A stretch of DNA of 57,080 nt from Treponema sp. (GTDB lineage: Bacteria; Spirochaetota; Spirochaetia; Treponematales; Breznakiellaceae), in assembly GCA_031265845.1 (NCBI GenBank), contig JAISCC010000152.1, positions 1 to 57,080 on the forward strand, in the 5' to 3' direction. The notes beneath the pieces are model-generated. The model saw only the letters and a program-made list of their open reading frames with translations. It did no database searches and was not told where the DNA came from. Below, in pieces: positions 36,097 to 44,185 of the stretch (positions within the stretch are counted from its first letter, which is position 1; every line of letters starts with the position of its first letter). A program made the translations under genes and the position numbers.

Positions 36097-36291
36097 GTGA
36101 GCAAATCCCGCGATCTGTCCCGCCACGCCGGAGCGATTGCCCCCCCCCCCCCCAAGGCAGTCCTGAGCCAGACTTGGGCGTCGGCGCTGAAAAAACGCCC
36201 GCCTCTCTTTTTCAACGCCGCCAACGAGGTTTTACACCGCATGCGGGTAAAACGCTCCTCCAATTCTTCGCTATTAAGGAATATACAGTAA
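36097..36291 (+). CDS. Leader frame crossing poly-C tract 3, ending at receptor 4 ribosome site
   Basis: A 64-residue frame starting GTGAGC 13 bases after AGGAG. With 14 C it reads through LSQTWASALKKRP and NEVLHRMRVK and stops with TAA at 36289-36291. That TAA forms part of TAAGGAG, the ribosome site of receptor 4 (ATG 36302). With one C more (or two fewer) it reads a different open frame of about 50 codons and stops with a TGA (36303-36305) that overlaps the receptor ATG. With one C fewer (or two more) it stops at 36164-36166. The VLHRMRVK part is a remnant of the HU-like gene. The coding role is inferred. Confidence 0.5.
   Translation: MSKSRDLSRHAGAIAPPPPKAVLSQTWASALKKRPPLFFNAANEVLHRMRVKRSSNSSLLRNIQ
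36140..36153 (+). repeat. Poly-C tract 3 (14 C)
   Basis: Fourteen consecutive C inside the leader frame, 80 bases after the -10 box and 149 bases before the receptor 4 ATG. Confidence 0.85.
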
Positions 36292-36301
36292 GGAGTGAAG
36301 T

Positions 36302-38500
36302 ATGAAAATCGGCGTCAAACTGGTGGTTGTCATCAGCGTGTTTAACATTATCGGCATCGGCATTCTAACTGGCGTTACCGTAGGCATTTCCCAGCGGGAA
36401 ATCAGCCGTCTGGCGGAGGAGCAGGCGACAGGCATTGCCAGAGAGGGCGGCGAGAAAATAGGGAAGTGGTTTGAGGAGTACATGGGCGCGACAAGAACCC
36501 TCGCCTATATCATGGAAGGCTATCAAGAAATACCCGTTATGGAGCGAAGGGAGTATTTCAATTTGATGTTGAAGCAGGTGGTCATCGCCCATTCTGAAGC
36601 GAACGATGTGTGGGCCAACTGGGCGCCGAACGCCCTTGACGGCATGGACGCGGAATTCGCCAACACCCCCGGCACGGATGAAAGCGGACGCTTTATATCA
36701 AGCTGGTACCTTCGCGGCGCGCCGCAACTGGTGGCTATAATATCTTTCGACTGGGATGCGGTCTTGTCGCTGAATATCGCCACCGAATATCTTCTTGACC
36801 CTGCGGAATATATAGACCCGCTGACAGGGCGAAAGGACTTGACCGCAATTGCCATCGCTCCGGTGAGAAATAAGGATGAGATTGTGGGGTATGCCGGGGT
36901 AACGGTTAAAGTGCTGGAGATACAGGCTATGGTGAAGGCGATCAAACCCTTCGGCGACGGACATGCGATGTTGTTCAGCAACAATGGCATTGTCGCCGCC
37001 CATAGCGACCCGGAGCGGCTTGGGAAGAACATGCGGGAGACGGAAGCGGACACCTTCGGACCCTTCCTCAATACGATGGTTGATGCGGTAACAACCGGAA
37101 CCGCCGCCGCCTTCTCATACCGCCCGCCTCAATCGGATGCGGTCATCCAGTCGGATGCGGTCATCCAGTATTATTCCGTACCGTTTATGATTGGACACTT
37201 TCCTAATCCATGGACATTGGTTGTGGGGGTCTCGCGGAGCGCGGTCATGGCGCCGGTGTACCGGATGCTCGGCGTATGCCTTGCCATCGGCGTTCTGACC
37301 ATGCTCCTCATGTCTGTGGGGGTGGTTTTCACGGCGCGCTCCATAAGCCGCCCCATCGCCCACACCATGGCGGCGCTCAAAGACATTGCCGAGGGAGACC
37401 TGACCAAAGAGATTCCCGTTTCCTCACAAGACGAAATGGGCGATCTGTCCCGCTATGTGAACTTCACGGTGGACAAAATAAAGGGTCTCGCGCTGTCCAT
37501 ACGAAAAGAAGCGGACGCGCTGTCGTGTACCGGCGGTGATCTCGCCGCAAACATGGAGAAGACCGCGACCGCCGTCAACGAGATCGCCGCGTCCATCCAG
37601 AGCGTCAAGGATCAGGTCGGCAAGCAAGACAGCGGCGTCAAAAGCGCGGGCGCCATTATGGAGCAGATAGTCGACCATATCTGCGCCATAAACGACCAGA
37701 TACAAAAGCAGTCCGAGTGCGTAAGCGAGTCCTCCTCATGCGTGGAAGAGATGTTGGAGAATATCCAGAGCGTAACCCAAAGCCTGGTGAAGAACGAGTC
37801 CAACGTGAGCAAGCTCTCCCATGCTTCCGAAGTAGGGCGCGCCGGTTTGTCGGAGGTCTCGACCAATATTCAAGAGATATCCCGGGAGTCGGCGGGCTTG
37901 TTGGAGATAAACGCGGTGATGGAGAACATCGCCAGCCAGACAAACATCCTGTCCATGAACGCCGCGATAGAGGCGGCCCACGCAGGGGAATCGGGAAAAG
38001 GTTTTGCCGTGGTTGCAGGGGAGATACGCAAGCTGGCGGAGTCCTCCGGCAAGCAATCGAAGACCATAAGCGATGTTTTGAAGAAGATAAAAGACTCCAT
38101 TGATAAGATCACGAAGTCAACGAACGAGGTTTTGCTGCACTTTGAGGCCATAAGCGAAGGGGTGCAAACGGTGACAGATCAGGAGTCCGGCGTCCGCAAG
38201 GCCATGGAAGAGCAAGGCGCGGGGAATAAGGCTATCCTTGAGTCTATAGGGAGCCTGAACGAGATCACCTTGGAGGTGAAGCAAAGCGCTGATCGTATGC
38301 TGGAAGGAGGCTGTGAGGTGATAGAGGAGAGCAAGGCGCTGGAGCATATCACCGAGGAGATAGGGAACGGAATGGCGGAGATGGCCGGTGGAGCGGAGCA
38401 AATAAACGGAGCGGTGAGCCAAGTGAATGGCATAGCCGTGGAGAACAAGGAGCGGATAGCGGCGCTGATGAGGGAGGTGTCGCGCTTCAAGGTTGGGTGA
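36302..38500 (+). CDS. Methyl-accepting chemotaxis protein 4 (dCache-HAMP-MCP signal)
   Basis: A 732-residue chemoreceptor of the same subfamily as receptors 1 and 2, opening [20 protein letters not shown]1 about 8-30, Cache-like sensor, TM2 about 316-343, HAMP, signalling tip near 541-578 ([20 protein letters not shown]). An 18-bp tandem duplication (37133-37168) repeats six residues, QSDAVI, just before the conserved QYYSVPF strand of the sensor. The end is RFKVG instead of RFKVE. GGAG lies 8 bases before the ATG and overlaps the stop of the leader frame, so its translation may depend on the phase of poly-C tract 3. Confidence 0.93.
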   Translation: MKIGVKLVVVISVFNIIGIGILTGVTVGISQREISRLAEEQATGIAREGGEKIGKWFEEYMGATRTLAYIMEGYQEIPVMERREYFNLMLKQVVIAHSEANDVWANWAPNALDGMDAEFANTPGTDESGRFISSWYLRGAPQLVAIISFDWDAVLSLNIATEYLLDPAEYIDPLTGRKDLTAIAIAPVRNKDEIVGYAGVTVKVLEIQAMVKAIKPFGDGHAMLFSNNGIVAAHSDPERLGKNMRETEADTFGPFLNTMVDAVTTGTAAAFSYRPPQSDAVIQSDAVIQYYSVPFMIGHFPNPWTLVVGVSRSAVMAPVYRMLGVCLAIGVLTMLLMSVGVVFTARSISRPIAHTMAALKDIAEGDLTKEIPVSSQDEMGDLSRYVNFTVDKIKGLALSIRKEADALSCTGGDLAANMEKTATAVNEIAASIQSVKDQVGKQDSGVKSAGAIMEQIVDHICAINDQIQKQSECVSESSSCVEEMLENIQSVTQSLVKNESNVSKLSHASEVGRAGLSEVSTNIQEISRESAGLLEINAVMENIASQTNILSMNAAIEAAHAGESGKGFAVVAGEIRKLAESSGKQSKTISDVLKKIKDSIDKITKSTNEVLLHFEAISEGVQTVTDQESGVRKAMEEQGAGNKAILESIGSLNEITLEVKQSADRMLEGGCEVIEESKALEHITEEIGNGMAEMAGGAEQINGAVSQVNGIAVENKERIAALMREVSRFKVG
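37133..37168 (+). repeat. 18-bp perfect tandem duplication in receptor 4
   Basis: TCGGATGCGGTCATCCAG occurs twice without gap. In frame, it adds six residues to the membrane-proximal part of the sensor. Receptors 1 and 2 have a single copy-equivalent at this point. Confidence 0.9.
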
Positions 38501-38560
38501 GGCGCGTGAGCGCGGGGGGCGTTTGTAGAAACTTCTCCCACGCGCAAAACTGCCGCCGAC

Positions 38561-38590
38561 TATACAAAAACCCGCGTATTCAAGTAAAAT
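38561..38590 (+). promoter_or_regulatory. Promoter abutting the hisC ATG
   Basis: TAAAAT (38585-38590) ends 5 bases before the ATG at 38596; a weak -35 TATACA lies 18 bp upstream. No ribosome site precedes the ATG, so a leaderless mRNA is predicted. Confidence 0.45.
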
Positions 38591-38595
38591 ACCCC

Positions 38596-39768
38596 ATGAG
38601 CAGATTTTGGAATTCAAGGACGCGAGAGCTTTCCCCATACATACCCGGAGAGCAACCGCAGAATAGGGCGTACATCAAACTTAACACAAATGAAAATCCT
38701 TACCCACCCTCGCCCAGGGTGACGGAGGCGATTGCCCGCGCCGCAGGCGGTTGCGGGGAGCGGTTGCGGCTCTACCCGGACCCCGCGTGCCGGGAATTGC
38801 GGGAGGCGGTCGCGGAACGCTGGGATGTGAAGCCGGAGCAGGTGTTTGCAGGCAATGGCTCTGACGAGATACTCGCGTTCGCGTTCGCCGCTTTTTTTGA
38901 AACGGGATCGGTCGCCGCAGGCGTTGCAGACGGCGTTGCGTCGCGCCACAATGCGGCGGCGCTGTTTCCGGACATTACGTACAGCTTTTATCCGGTCTAT
39001 GCGCGGCTGTGGGGCGTTCCCTATGAATGTCCGCGCCTGCAAGACGACTTTTCCATTGACCACACCGGCTTTCTCACGCCGTGCGGCGGCGTTGTGTTTC
39101 CAAACCCCAACGCCCCAACCGGCATGGCTATGCCCAGGGAACACGTTCTCGCCATTGCGCGTTATCACGCGGAGCGGAACGCGGTCGTCATTGTTGACGA
39201 GGCGTACGTTGACTTCGCTTGTTGCGCAAGCGGCGCGGACGCCGCCTTGCCTCTCTCCGTCATAGACAGCATAAACGACCACTCGAATCTGCTTGTGGTT
39301 CGTACCTTCTCAAAGTCCGCGTCCCTCGCCGGTTTGCGGGCAGGCTTTGCGGTTGGCAGTGAGGAGCTTGTCGAAGGGCTATGCCGTATCCGTGACTCCT
39401 TCAATTCCTATCCGGTTGACCGCCTTGCCCTTGCAGGCGCCGCCGCCGCGGTGCGGGACGGCGCCTACTACGAGGAGACAACGCGCAAAATCATTGCGAC
39501 GCGGGAGCGGACAGCCGCAGCCCTTGTTGAAAAAGGTTATACGGCGTTGCCTTCACGCGCCAATTTTCTATTTGTACGGCATCCGGCGTTGACCGGCGCC
39601 GAATTCTTTACAGCGTTGCGTGAAGCGGGCATACTGGTTCGCCATTTCAACATGGGGAGCGGCGATTCACGCAGCGCTTCGCGCATTAAGGATTTTGTCC
39701 GCGTCAGTATTGGAACCGATGCTGATATGGATGCGTTTTTGGCGGTATGCGCACAGGAGGTGGTATGA
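38596..39768 (+). CDS. hisC: Histidinol-phosphate aminotransferase
   Basis: A 390-residue PLP-dependent class I/II aminotransferase converting imidazole-acetol phosphate to histidinol phosphate. Visible markers are LNTNENPYPPSPRV at the N-terminus, GNGSDEIL, PNPNAPTG, VDEAYVDFA and the PLP lysine K240 in RTFSKSASLAGLRAGFA. The C-terminus has RVSIGTDADMDAFL. The stop overlaps the hisD ATG. The start is set by the conserved N-terminus and the adjacent -10 box, not by an upstream in-frame ATG. Confidence 0.92.
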   Translation: MSRFWNSRTRELSPYIPGEQPQNRAYIKLNTNENPYPPSPRVTEAIARAAGGCGERLRLYPDPACRELREAVAERWDVKPEQVFAGNGSDEILAFAFAAFFETGSVAAGVADGVASRHNAAALFPDITYSFYPVYARLWGVPYECPRLQDDFSIDHTGFLTPCGGVVFPNPNAPTGMAMPREHVLAIARYHAERNAVVIVDEAYVDFACCASGADAALPLSVIDSINDHSNLLVVRTFSKSASLAGLRAGFAVGSEELVEGLCRIRDSFNSYPVDRLALAGAAAAVRDGAYYEETTRKIIATRERTAAALVEKGYTALPSRANFLFVRHPALTGAEFFTALREAGILVRHFNMGSGDSRSASRIKDFVRVSIGTDADMDAFLAVCAQEVV

Positions 39769-41105
39769 TAGCAATCACGGGCGGCGAATTTGACGCCTAT
39801 TGGAAGAGCCGGACGGTCAGCGCCGGGGGCGAGCGCGATGTAGAACGCGCTGTGCGGCGCATCATTGACGAGGTGCGCGAGCGGGGGGACGCGGCGGCGC
39901 GAGAATTTACGGCTCAATTTGACCGCGTTTCTCCCGAACGGTTCGAAGTTCCCGGCGATGCGATGGATGCGGCGTTTGAGCGGCTCCGTGAAACCGATCT
40001 TGCATTGGCGGTTGCGCTGGAAATGGCGAGGGACAACATCCACCGGTTCGCCGTTGAGCAGAGAAAGCAGTTTTTCAATTTTGAATGTGAGGTTGCGCCC
40101 GGTGTGATTGCCGGACAGCGGGTGATCCCTGTGCAGAAAGCCGCGATTTACGCGCCGGCGGGACGGTTCCCGCTGATCTCTTCGGTCTTGATGGGCGTTG
40201 TTCCGGCGCTTGTCGCCGGCGTGGAAGAGGTGTTCGTCGCGTCGCCGCCCGTTCAGGACGGAGGCGGCTTGCCGGACTGGAGGATTCTGGCGGCTGTCCG
40301 CATTGCGAGCGGCGTCCGCATTGCGAGCGGCGTCCGCGCCGCAGGCGTTCGGGCGTTTGCCATAGGCGGAGCGCAGGCGATAGCCGCGTTTGCCTTTGGA
40401 ACCGGAACCATTCCCCGCGCCGATGTAATCGCGGGTCCCGGCAACAAGTATGTGGCTGTCGCCAAGCGGCTCCTGTTTGGGGAAATCGGCGTTGACTTTG
40501 TAGCGGGTCCCACGGACGTGCTTGTCATCGCCGGACGGGACGCAGACCCGGACATCATCGCGGCGGACATGATCGCCCAGGCTGAACACGATCCGGATGC
40601 CCGCGCTCGCGTCCTCGCACCGGACGCGGCTTTAGCCGGGCGCATCATGCAGGCGGTTGAAGAGCGGCTCGCCGCGTCAAGCGCTGTGGAGACAGCGCGG
40701 GCGTCGCTTGATGCCGGAGGACTCATCATCACCTACGCGGATGAAGACGAGGCGGCGCATATAGCGAACGCCATCGCGCCCGAACATCTGGAATTGCAAT
40801 GCGGCGATGAAGCGAATGAGCGCCTCCTCCCGCGCCTGAAAAACTACGGGGCGCTCTTTATCGGCGAAAAAGCCGCCGAAGCGCTCGGCGACTACAGCGT
40901 CGGCACAAACCACACGTTGCCGACATCAGGATGCGCCCGCTTCACCGGCGGCCTTTCCGCGCGACATTTCCTCAAGATCGTCACCACCCTGCGTTGTACC
41001 GAAGGCGCGGGCTATGCGCCAGTCGTGAGAGCCGCCGGGACCATCGCCCGCGCAGAGGGGCTTGCAGGTCACGCCGAAAGCGCGAGGATGCGCCTTTCGC
41101 GATGA
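39765..41105 (+). CDS. hisD: Histidinol dehydrogenase
   Basis: A 446-residue zinc enzyme oxidising histidinol to histidine in two steps. Markers are YAPAGRFPLISSVLMG, AGPGNKYVAVAKR, DFVAGPTDVLV, AEHDPDARARV, the active-site APEHLEL and the C-terminal NHTLPTSGCARFTGG. Between about 177 and 189 an 18-bp perfect duplication repeats VRIASG in a loop before AAGVRAFAIGGAQA. CAGGAGG precedes the ATG, which overlaps the hisC stop (ATGA). Confidence 0.93.
   Translation: MIAITGGEFDAYWKSRTVSAGGERDVERAVRRIIDEVRERGDAAAREFTAQFDRVSPERFEVPGDAMDAAFERLRETDLALAVALEMARDNIHRFAVEQRKQFFNFECEVAPGVIAGQRVIPVQKAAIYAPAGRFPLISSVLMGVVPALVAGVEEVFVASPPVQDGGGLPDWRILAAVRIASGVRIASGVRAAGVRAFAIGGAQAIAAFAFGTGTIPRADVIAGPGNKYVAVAKRLLFGEIGVDFVAGPTDVLVIAGRDADPDIIAADMIAQAEHDPDARARVLAPDAALAGRIMQAVEERLAASSAVETARASLDAGGLIITYADEDEAAHIANAIAPEHLELQCGDEANERLLPRLKNYGALFIGEKAAEALGDYSVGTNHTLPTSGCARFTGGLSARHFLKIVTTLRCTEGAGYAPVVRAAGTIARAEGLAGHAESARMRLSR
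40296..40331 (+). repeat. 18-bp perfect tandem duplication in hisD
   Basis: GTCCGCATTGCGAGCGGC occurs twice in a row, followed by a further partial GTCCGC. It is in frame and repeats six residues. Confidence 0.9.
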
Positions 41106-41155
41106 GCGGGGTAGGGCGGCGCGGGGCGGGATGCAATGGCATTGCCCAGCATTCC

Positions 41156-41184
41156 TTGACATCCCGTGCGTTTTAGTGTATGAT
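41156..41184 (+). promoter_or_regulatory. Promoter of the HTH-PTS gene
   Basis: TTGACA (41156-41161), 17 bp, TATGAT (41179-41184). The leader is about 10 bases with AGAGG before the ATG at 41202. Confidence 0.6.
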
Positions 41185-41201
41185 ATCCGCAAGAGGCTGT
41201 A

Positions 41202-41855
41202 ATGACGGATGGAGATATACTAACCATAGAAGAAGTGGCGAAGTACTTGCGGGTTTCGGAACGCACGGTGTACGATTGGGCGCAGAAAGGCGAGATTCCG
41301 GCGGGAAAGATCGGCGCGATATGGCGGTTCAAACGCATTGATATAGAGCAGTGGGTCAACGACCGGCTTTCCGCCAAGCCGCCAAAGCCGGTTGCGGTGC
41401 ATGTTGAGACCATTATTTCTCCTGACCGCATTATTTTTCTTGATTATTCAACCAAGCGGGACGCGCTTTCCGCGCTTGCGGACAACCTCGCGCTCGCCCC
41501 GCAGGTGAAAAACCGCCAGGAGTTGGCGTCCGAAATATTAAAGCGCGAAGACCTTATGAGCACCGCCATAGGAAAAGGCATCGCCATTCCGCATGTACGG
41601 CTTGCCTCAGTGACGGATTTGGTGGTTTCCGTGGGCATAAGCCGCGTCGGCATTATTGATTTTCAGGCGCTGGACGATGAACCGGTGCGGCTCCTGTTTA
41701 TGATTGCGGCGTGTTACAATCAGCACACCTACTATTTGCAAACTCTGTCTTTTTTCAGCAACCGCTTCAGAGACAGACGCTTGCGCGATGAGCTTCTCGC
41801 CGTTGAAACAACGCGGCAGGCGTACTCCTTGTTGACATCCATGCCGTCGGCGTAG
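41202..41855 (+). CDS. Helix-turn-helix and PTS EIIA fusion (PtsN-like)
   Basis: A 217-residue protein. Residues 5-55 are a MerR/excisionase-type DNA-binding domain (TIEEVAKYLRVSERTVYDWAQKGEIPAGKIG, WRF, IEQWV). Residues 70-215 form a fructose/mannitol-type PTS EIIA domain with phospho-accepting H131 in GIAIPHVRL. Such fusions are known in treponemes and are thought to link phosphorelay state to gene control rather than sugar transport. No PTS permease is adjacent. Regulatory targets are unknown. Confidence 0.88.
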   Translation: MTDGDILTIEEVAKYLRVSERTVYDWAQKGEIPAGKIGAIWRFKRIDIEQWVNDRLSAKPPKPVAVHVETIISPDRIIFLDYSTKRDALSALADNLALAPQVKNRQELASEILKREDLMSTAIGKGIAIPHVRLASVTDLVVSVGISRVGIIDFQALDDEPVRLLFMIAACYNQHTYYLQTLSFFSNRFRDRRLRDELLAVETTRQAYSLLTSMPSA

Positions 41856-41863
41856 CAACCGCG

Positions 41864-42913
41864 CTACCAGTCAAACTTGAACACCGCTTTTTCCGCATAA
41901 CCCCTATCCGGGCCGTAGATGCACGAGGGGAACTGGGGCTTGTTCGGCGAATCCGGAAAATGCTGGGTCTCAAGGCAGAATCCCGCGTGTTTATTGTATA
42001 CGGAGCCGTTTTTTCCCGCTATGTTATGCAGGTAGTTGCCGGAATAGAACTGGACGCCGGGCTGGGTCGTGAATACGCGCATGATTCTGCCGGACGAGCG
42101 CTCAAACACCTCGACTGCGGGGCGCAGTTTACCCGGGCCGCCGCCGAGGGCGCCGTCTATCACGTAGCAGTGATCATAGCCTGCGGCAGGCGCCGTCTTG
42201 TCTATGTCCATGCCGATTGGCTTCCACAGCCTGAAATCAAAGGGCGTGAGGTCCACTTTCGCCAGCTCGCCGGTTGGGACGCTGTGTTCATCAACCGGAA
42301 GATATTCGGACGCGTGGATGATCACCTCATGGGAAAGCGCGTCGCCGCGCCCTTCGCCCGCAAGGTTGAAGTAGGCGTGGTTGGTGAGGTTTACCGGACA
42401 TGGAGCGTCAACTGTGGCTTCGTAGATGGCCGCCATCTCGTTTGACTTGGTGAGGCCGTAGCTCACCGCGGCTTTGAGGGTTCCGGGAAACCCTTCGTCG
42501 TTGTCCGGGCTTTTCAGCTCAAACCGTACGTACACCCCATTCTTATCTTGGTACTGTTCCGCGCTCCAGACCTGCCTGCTGAAGTTTTTTAGCCCCGCGT
42601 GGAGGCAGTTTTCCCCATCATTTTTGAACAGAGTATAGGTCTTGTCGTTAATTGTGAATCGGGCGCCGCCAATGCGGTTTGCGAAACGCCCGACGGTAAC
42701 GCCGAAAAACACCGGGTCAGCGGCGTAACCGCCCAATGTTGAGTAGCCGAGGAGGATGTCTTCGACGCCGGTTTTTCGTGACGGCGCGTACAGGGACGTG
42801 AGCGTCGCGCCCAGCGTACTGACAGACAGCGCAAGCTCTCCGGCCGACAGCGTATAAAGCTCGATCTTCTTTCCATTGGAAAGCGTTCCGAAAGGTTTCT
42901 TGTTGATCTTCAT
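41864..42913 (-). CDS. galM: Aldose 1-epimerase
   Basis: A 349-residue mutarotase interconverting alpha and beta anomers of hexoses. Markers are GRFANRIGGARF, ENCLHAG, NLTNHAYFNLAG with the catalytic histidine, and the late segment QFYSGNYLH with NKHAGFCLETQHFPDSPN, which includes the catalytic glutamate. It has no signal peptide and should be cytosolic. It converges with the HTH-PTS gene, 8 bases apart, and starts from its own closely abutting promoter. Confidence 0.92.
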   Translation of the reverse strand: MKINKKPFGTLSNGKKIELYTLSAGELALSVSTLGATLTSLYAPSRKTGVEDILLGYSTLGGYAADPVFFGVTVGRFANRIGGARFTINDKTYTLFKNDGENCLHAGLKNFSRQVWSAEQYQDKNGVYVRFELKSPDNDEGFPGTLKAAVSYGLTKSNEMAAIYEATVDAPCPVNLTNHAYFNLAGEGRGDALSHEVIIHASEYLPVDEHSVPTGELAKVDLTPFDFRLWKPIGMDIDKTAPAAGYDHCYVIDGALGGGPGKLRPAVEVFERSSGRIMRVFTTQPGVQFYSGNYLHNIAGKNGSVYNKHAGFCLETQHFPDSPNKPQFPSCIYGPDRGYAEKAVFKFDW

Positions 42914-42919
42914 ATAAAA

Positions 42920-42947
42920 AGTATATCACAGAATAGCGCGTTGTAAA
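42920..42947 (-). promoter_or_regulatory. Promoter abutting the galM ATG
   Basis: Minus strand TTTACA (42947-42942), 16 bp, TATACT (42925-42920), 6 bases, ATG at 42913. No ribosome site in between; a leaderless mRNA is predicted. Confidence 0.55.
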
Positions 42948-43026
42948 GCGAAAAGTGAGAAAAGTTGATCCGCAAAGTCAGGTTGACTCAGCGCTGTCAA
43001 AGCGAAAGCTCGCGCCGTTCGTGTCC

Positions 43027-43377
43027 TCATAATCCGTATCCATCCGCCAAAATCAGAATGGATGATGAAAGAACCGCCGCGATGACGCCGAAAAGAAGCA
43101 GCGACGCATAGATGACAATGCCTCCGATATAGCGGAATCTGCCTGAAAAGAACATCAGCAACGTACAAAAAATGCCAATCGTCGATGAAAACGCAAGGCA
43201 AATGCCGGCTGCGGACATTAAACCGAGTGTCATTCGTCCTGTTTTGTCCATAAAATTCTGGGTGTTGCCTAAAATATAGAGTAGAATCAAGAGAAGGCAC
43301 ATCACGAAAAAAAAGAACGCGACCCGCTTCATAAGGATAATGACAATGGGTTTCTGTATCGGTCTAGCAATTTTCAT
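43027..43377 (-). CDS. Small four-helix membrane protein of unknown function
   Basis: A 116-residue protein with a basic N-terminus (MKIARPIQKPIVIILMKR) and about three or four hydrophobic helices. No family recognised. The ATG at 43377 is preferred because a TATACT box (43391-43386) lies 8 bases upstream; a longer frame reaches 43425. It stands alone between galM and the barrel gene. Confidence 0.5.
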   Translation of the reverse strand: MKIARPIQKPIVIILMKRVAFFFFVMCLLLILLYILGNTQNFMDKTGRMTLGLMSAAGICLAFSSTIGIFCTLLMFFSGRFRYIGGIVIYASLLLFGVIAAVLSSSILILADGYGL

Positions 43378-43497
43378 CTTTTTATAGTATACTTTAATTT
43401 CACCTTTGCGGTAAGGGCGCTTCACCTTTTATAAGCGTCCGTAACTATTGCAAACCATTATTTGTTGTCATGGTATAGCTTTTACAGGAGTTGATCA

Positions 43498-44148
43498 ATG
43501 AGGAAGGCTCAAGCCTTTTTGTTTTTATGTTGTTTGTTGTTTTTTTCCGGCATAACCGTATATGCCCAGGAAGAAGAATCGGACGAAGAGGCCGAAGGGG
43601 AAATTCCGTTCGATGAGTATGAAGGCGTGACGCCGTCTTTGTATTCAAGCGGCGAGCAGACGTTTTCCTTTACATTGGGAGCCCTCTTTCCCCTTTTTTA
43701 CACCAACAGCGACGGAATTGCGCCAAACGGTACGAATGTGAATGTAGGCGGAGGGGGCTATTTGTCATACAATTACTTTCTCGGCCCGCGTTTTTTTGTG
43801 GGCGGTGAAGCTGGCGGCGCGTTTGCGGGAACTATTGGCGAGAATATGCTGTACATCGTTCCTTTCGGCGTACGCGGGGGGTATCAATTCACCTTCTCCA
43901 TTAAAAATGCGAGGTTTGAAATTCCCCTCTCCCTTACGGTTGGCGGAGTCACCCAGAAGTACCTTGAAACCGATTATTTCGGCTTGTTTCTGAAGCCTGT
44001 GGCCGCCGGTTTTTTCCGTCTCAACCCAGACTGGTCTTTCGGTCTGAATGTGGGATGGCTGATTATTCCTCAATGGACAAACGAACCCAGAAAAAACATG
44101 ACCGGGCACTTTCTTGAAGTGTCGTTATCGGCGCGTTTCCATTTTTAG
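43498..44148 (+). CDS. Outer-membrane beta-barrel protein, TP0733-like
   Basis: A 216-residue exported protein. A signal peptide ends near VYA-QEEE (about residue 23). An acidic linker (EEESDEEAEGE) follows, then about eight amphipathic strands with aromatic girdles and a C-terminal strand ending in phenylalanine (LSARFHF), as expected for a barrel inserted by BamA. It resembles the small OmpW/TP0733-type barrel of T. pallidum. AGGAG precedes the ATG. The adjacent lipoprotein may be a partner. Confidence 0.65.
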   Translation: MRKAQAFLFLCCLLFFSGITVYAQEEESDEEAEGEIPFDEYEGVTPSLYSSGEQTFSFTLGALFPLFYTNSDGIAPNGTNVNVGGGGYLSYNYFLGPRFFVGGEAGGAFAGTIGENMLYIVPFGVRGGYQFTFSIKNARFEIPLSLTVGGVTQKYLETDYFGLFLKPVAAGFFRLNPDWSFGLNVGWLIIPQWTNEPRKNMTGHFLEVSLSARFHF

Positions 44149-44185
44149 GATGCTGGCGGAACAAAATATATAGGGTGTATGAAAT

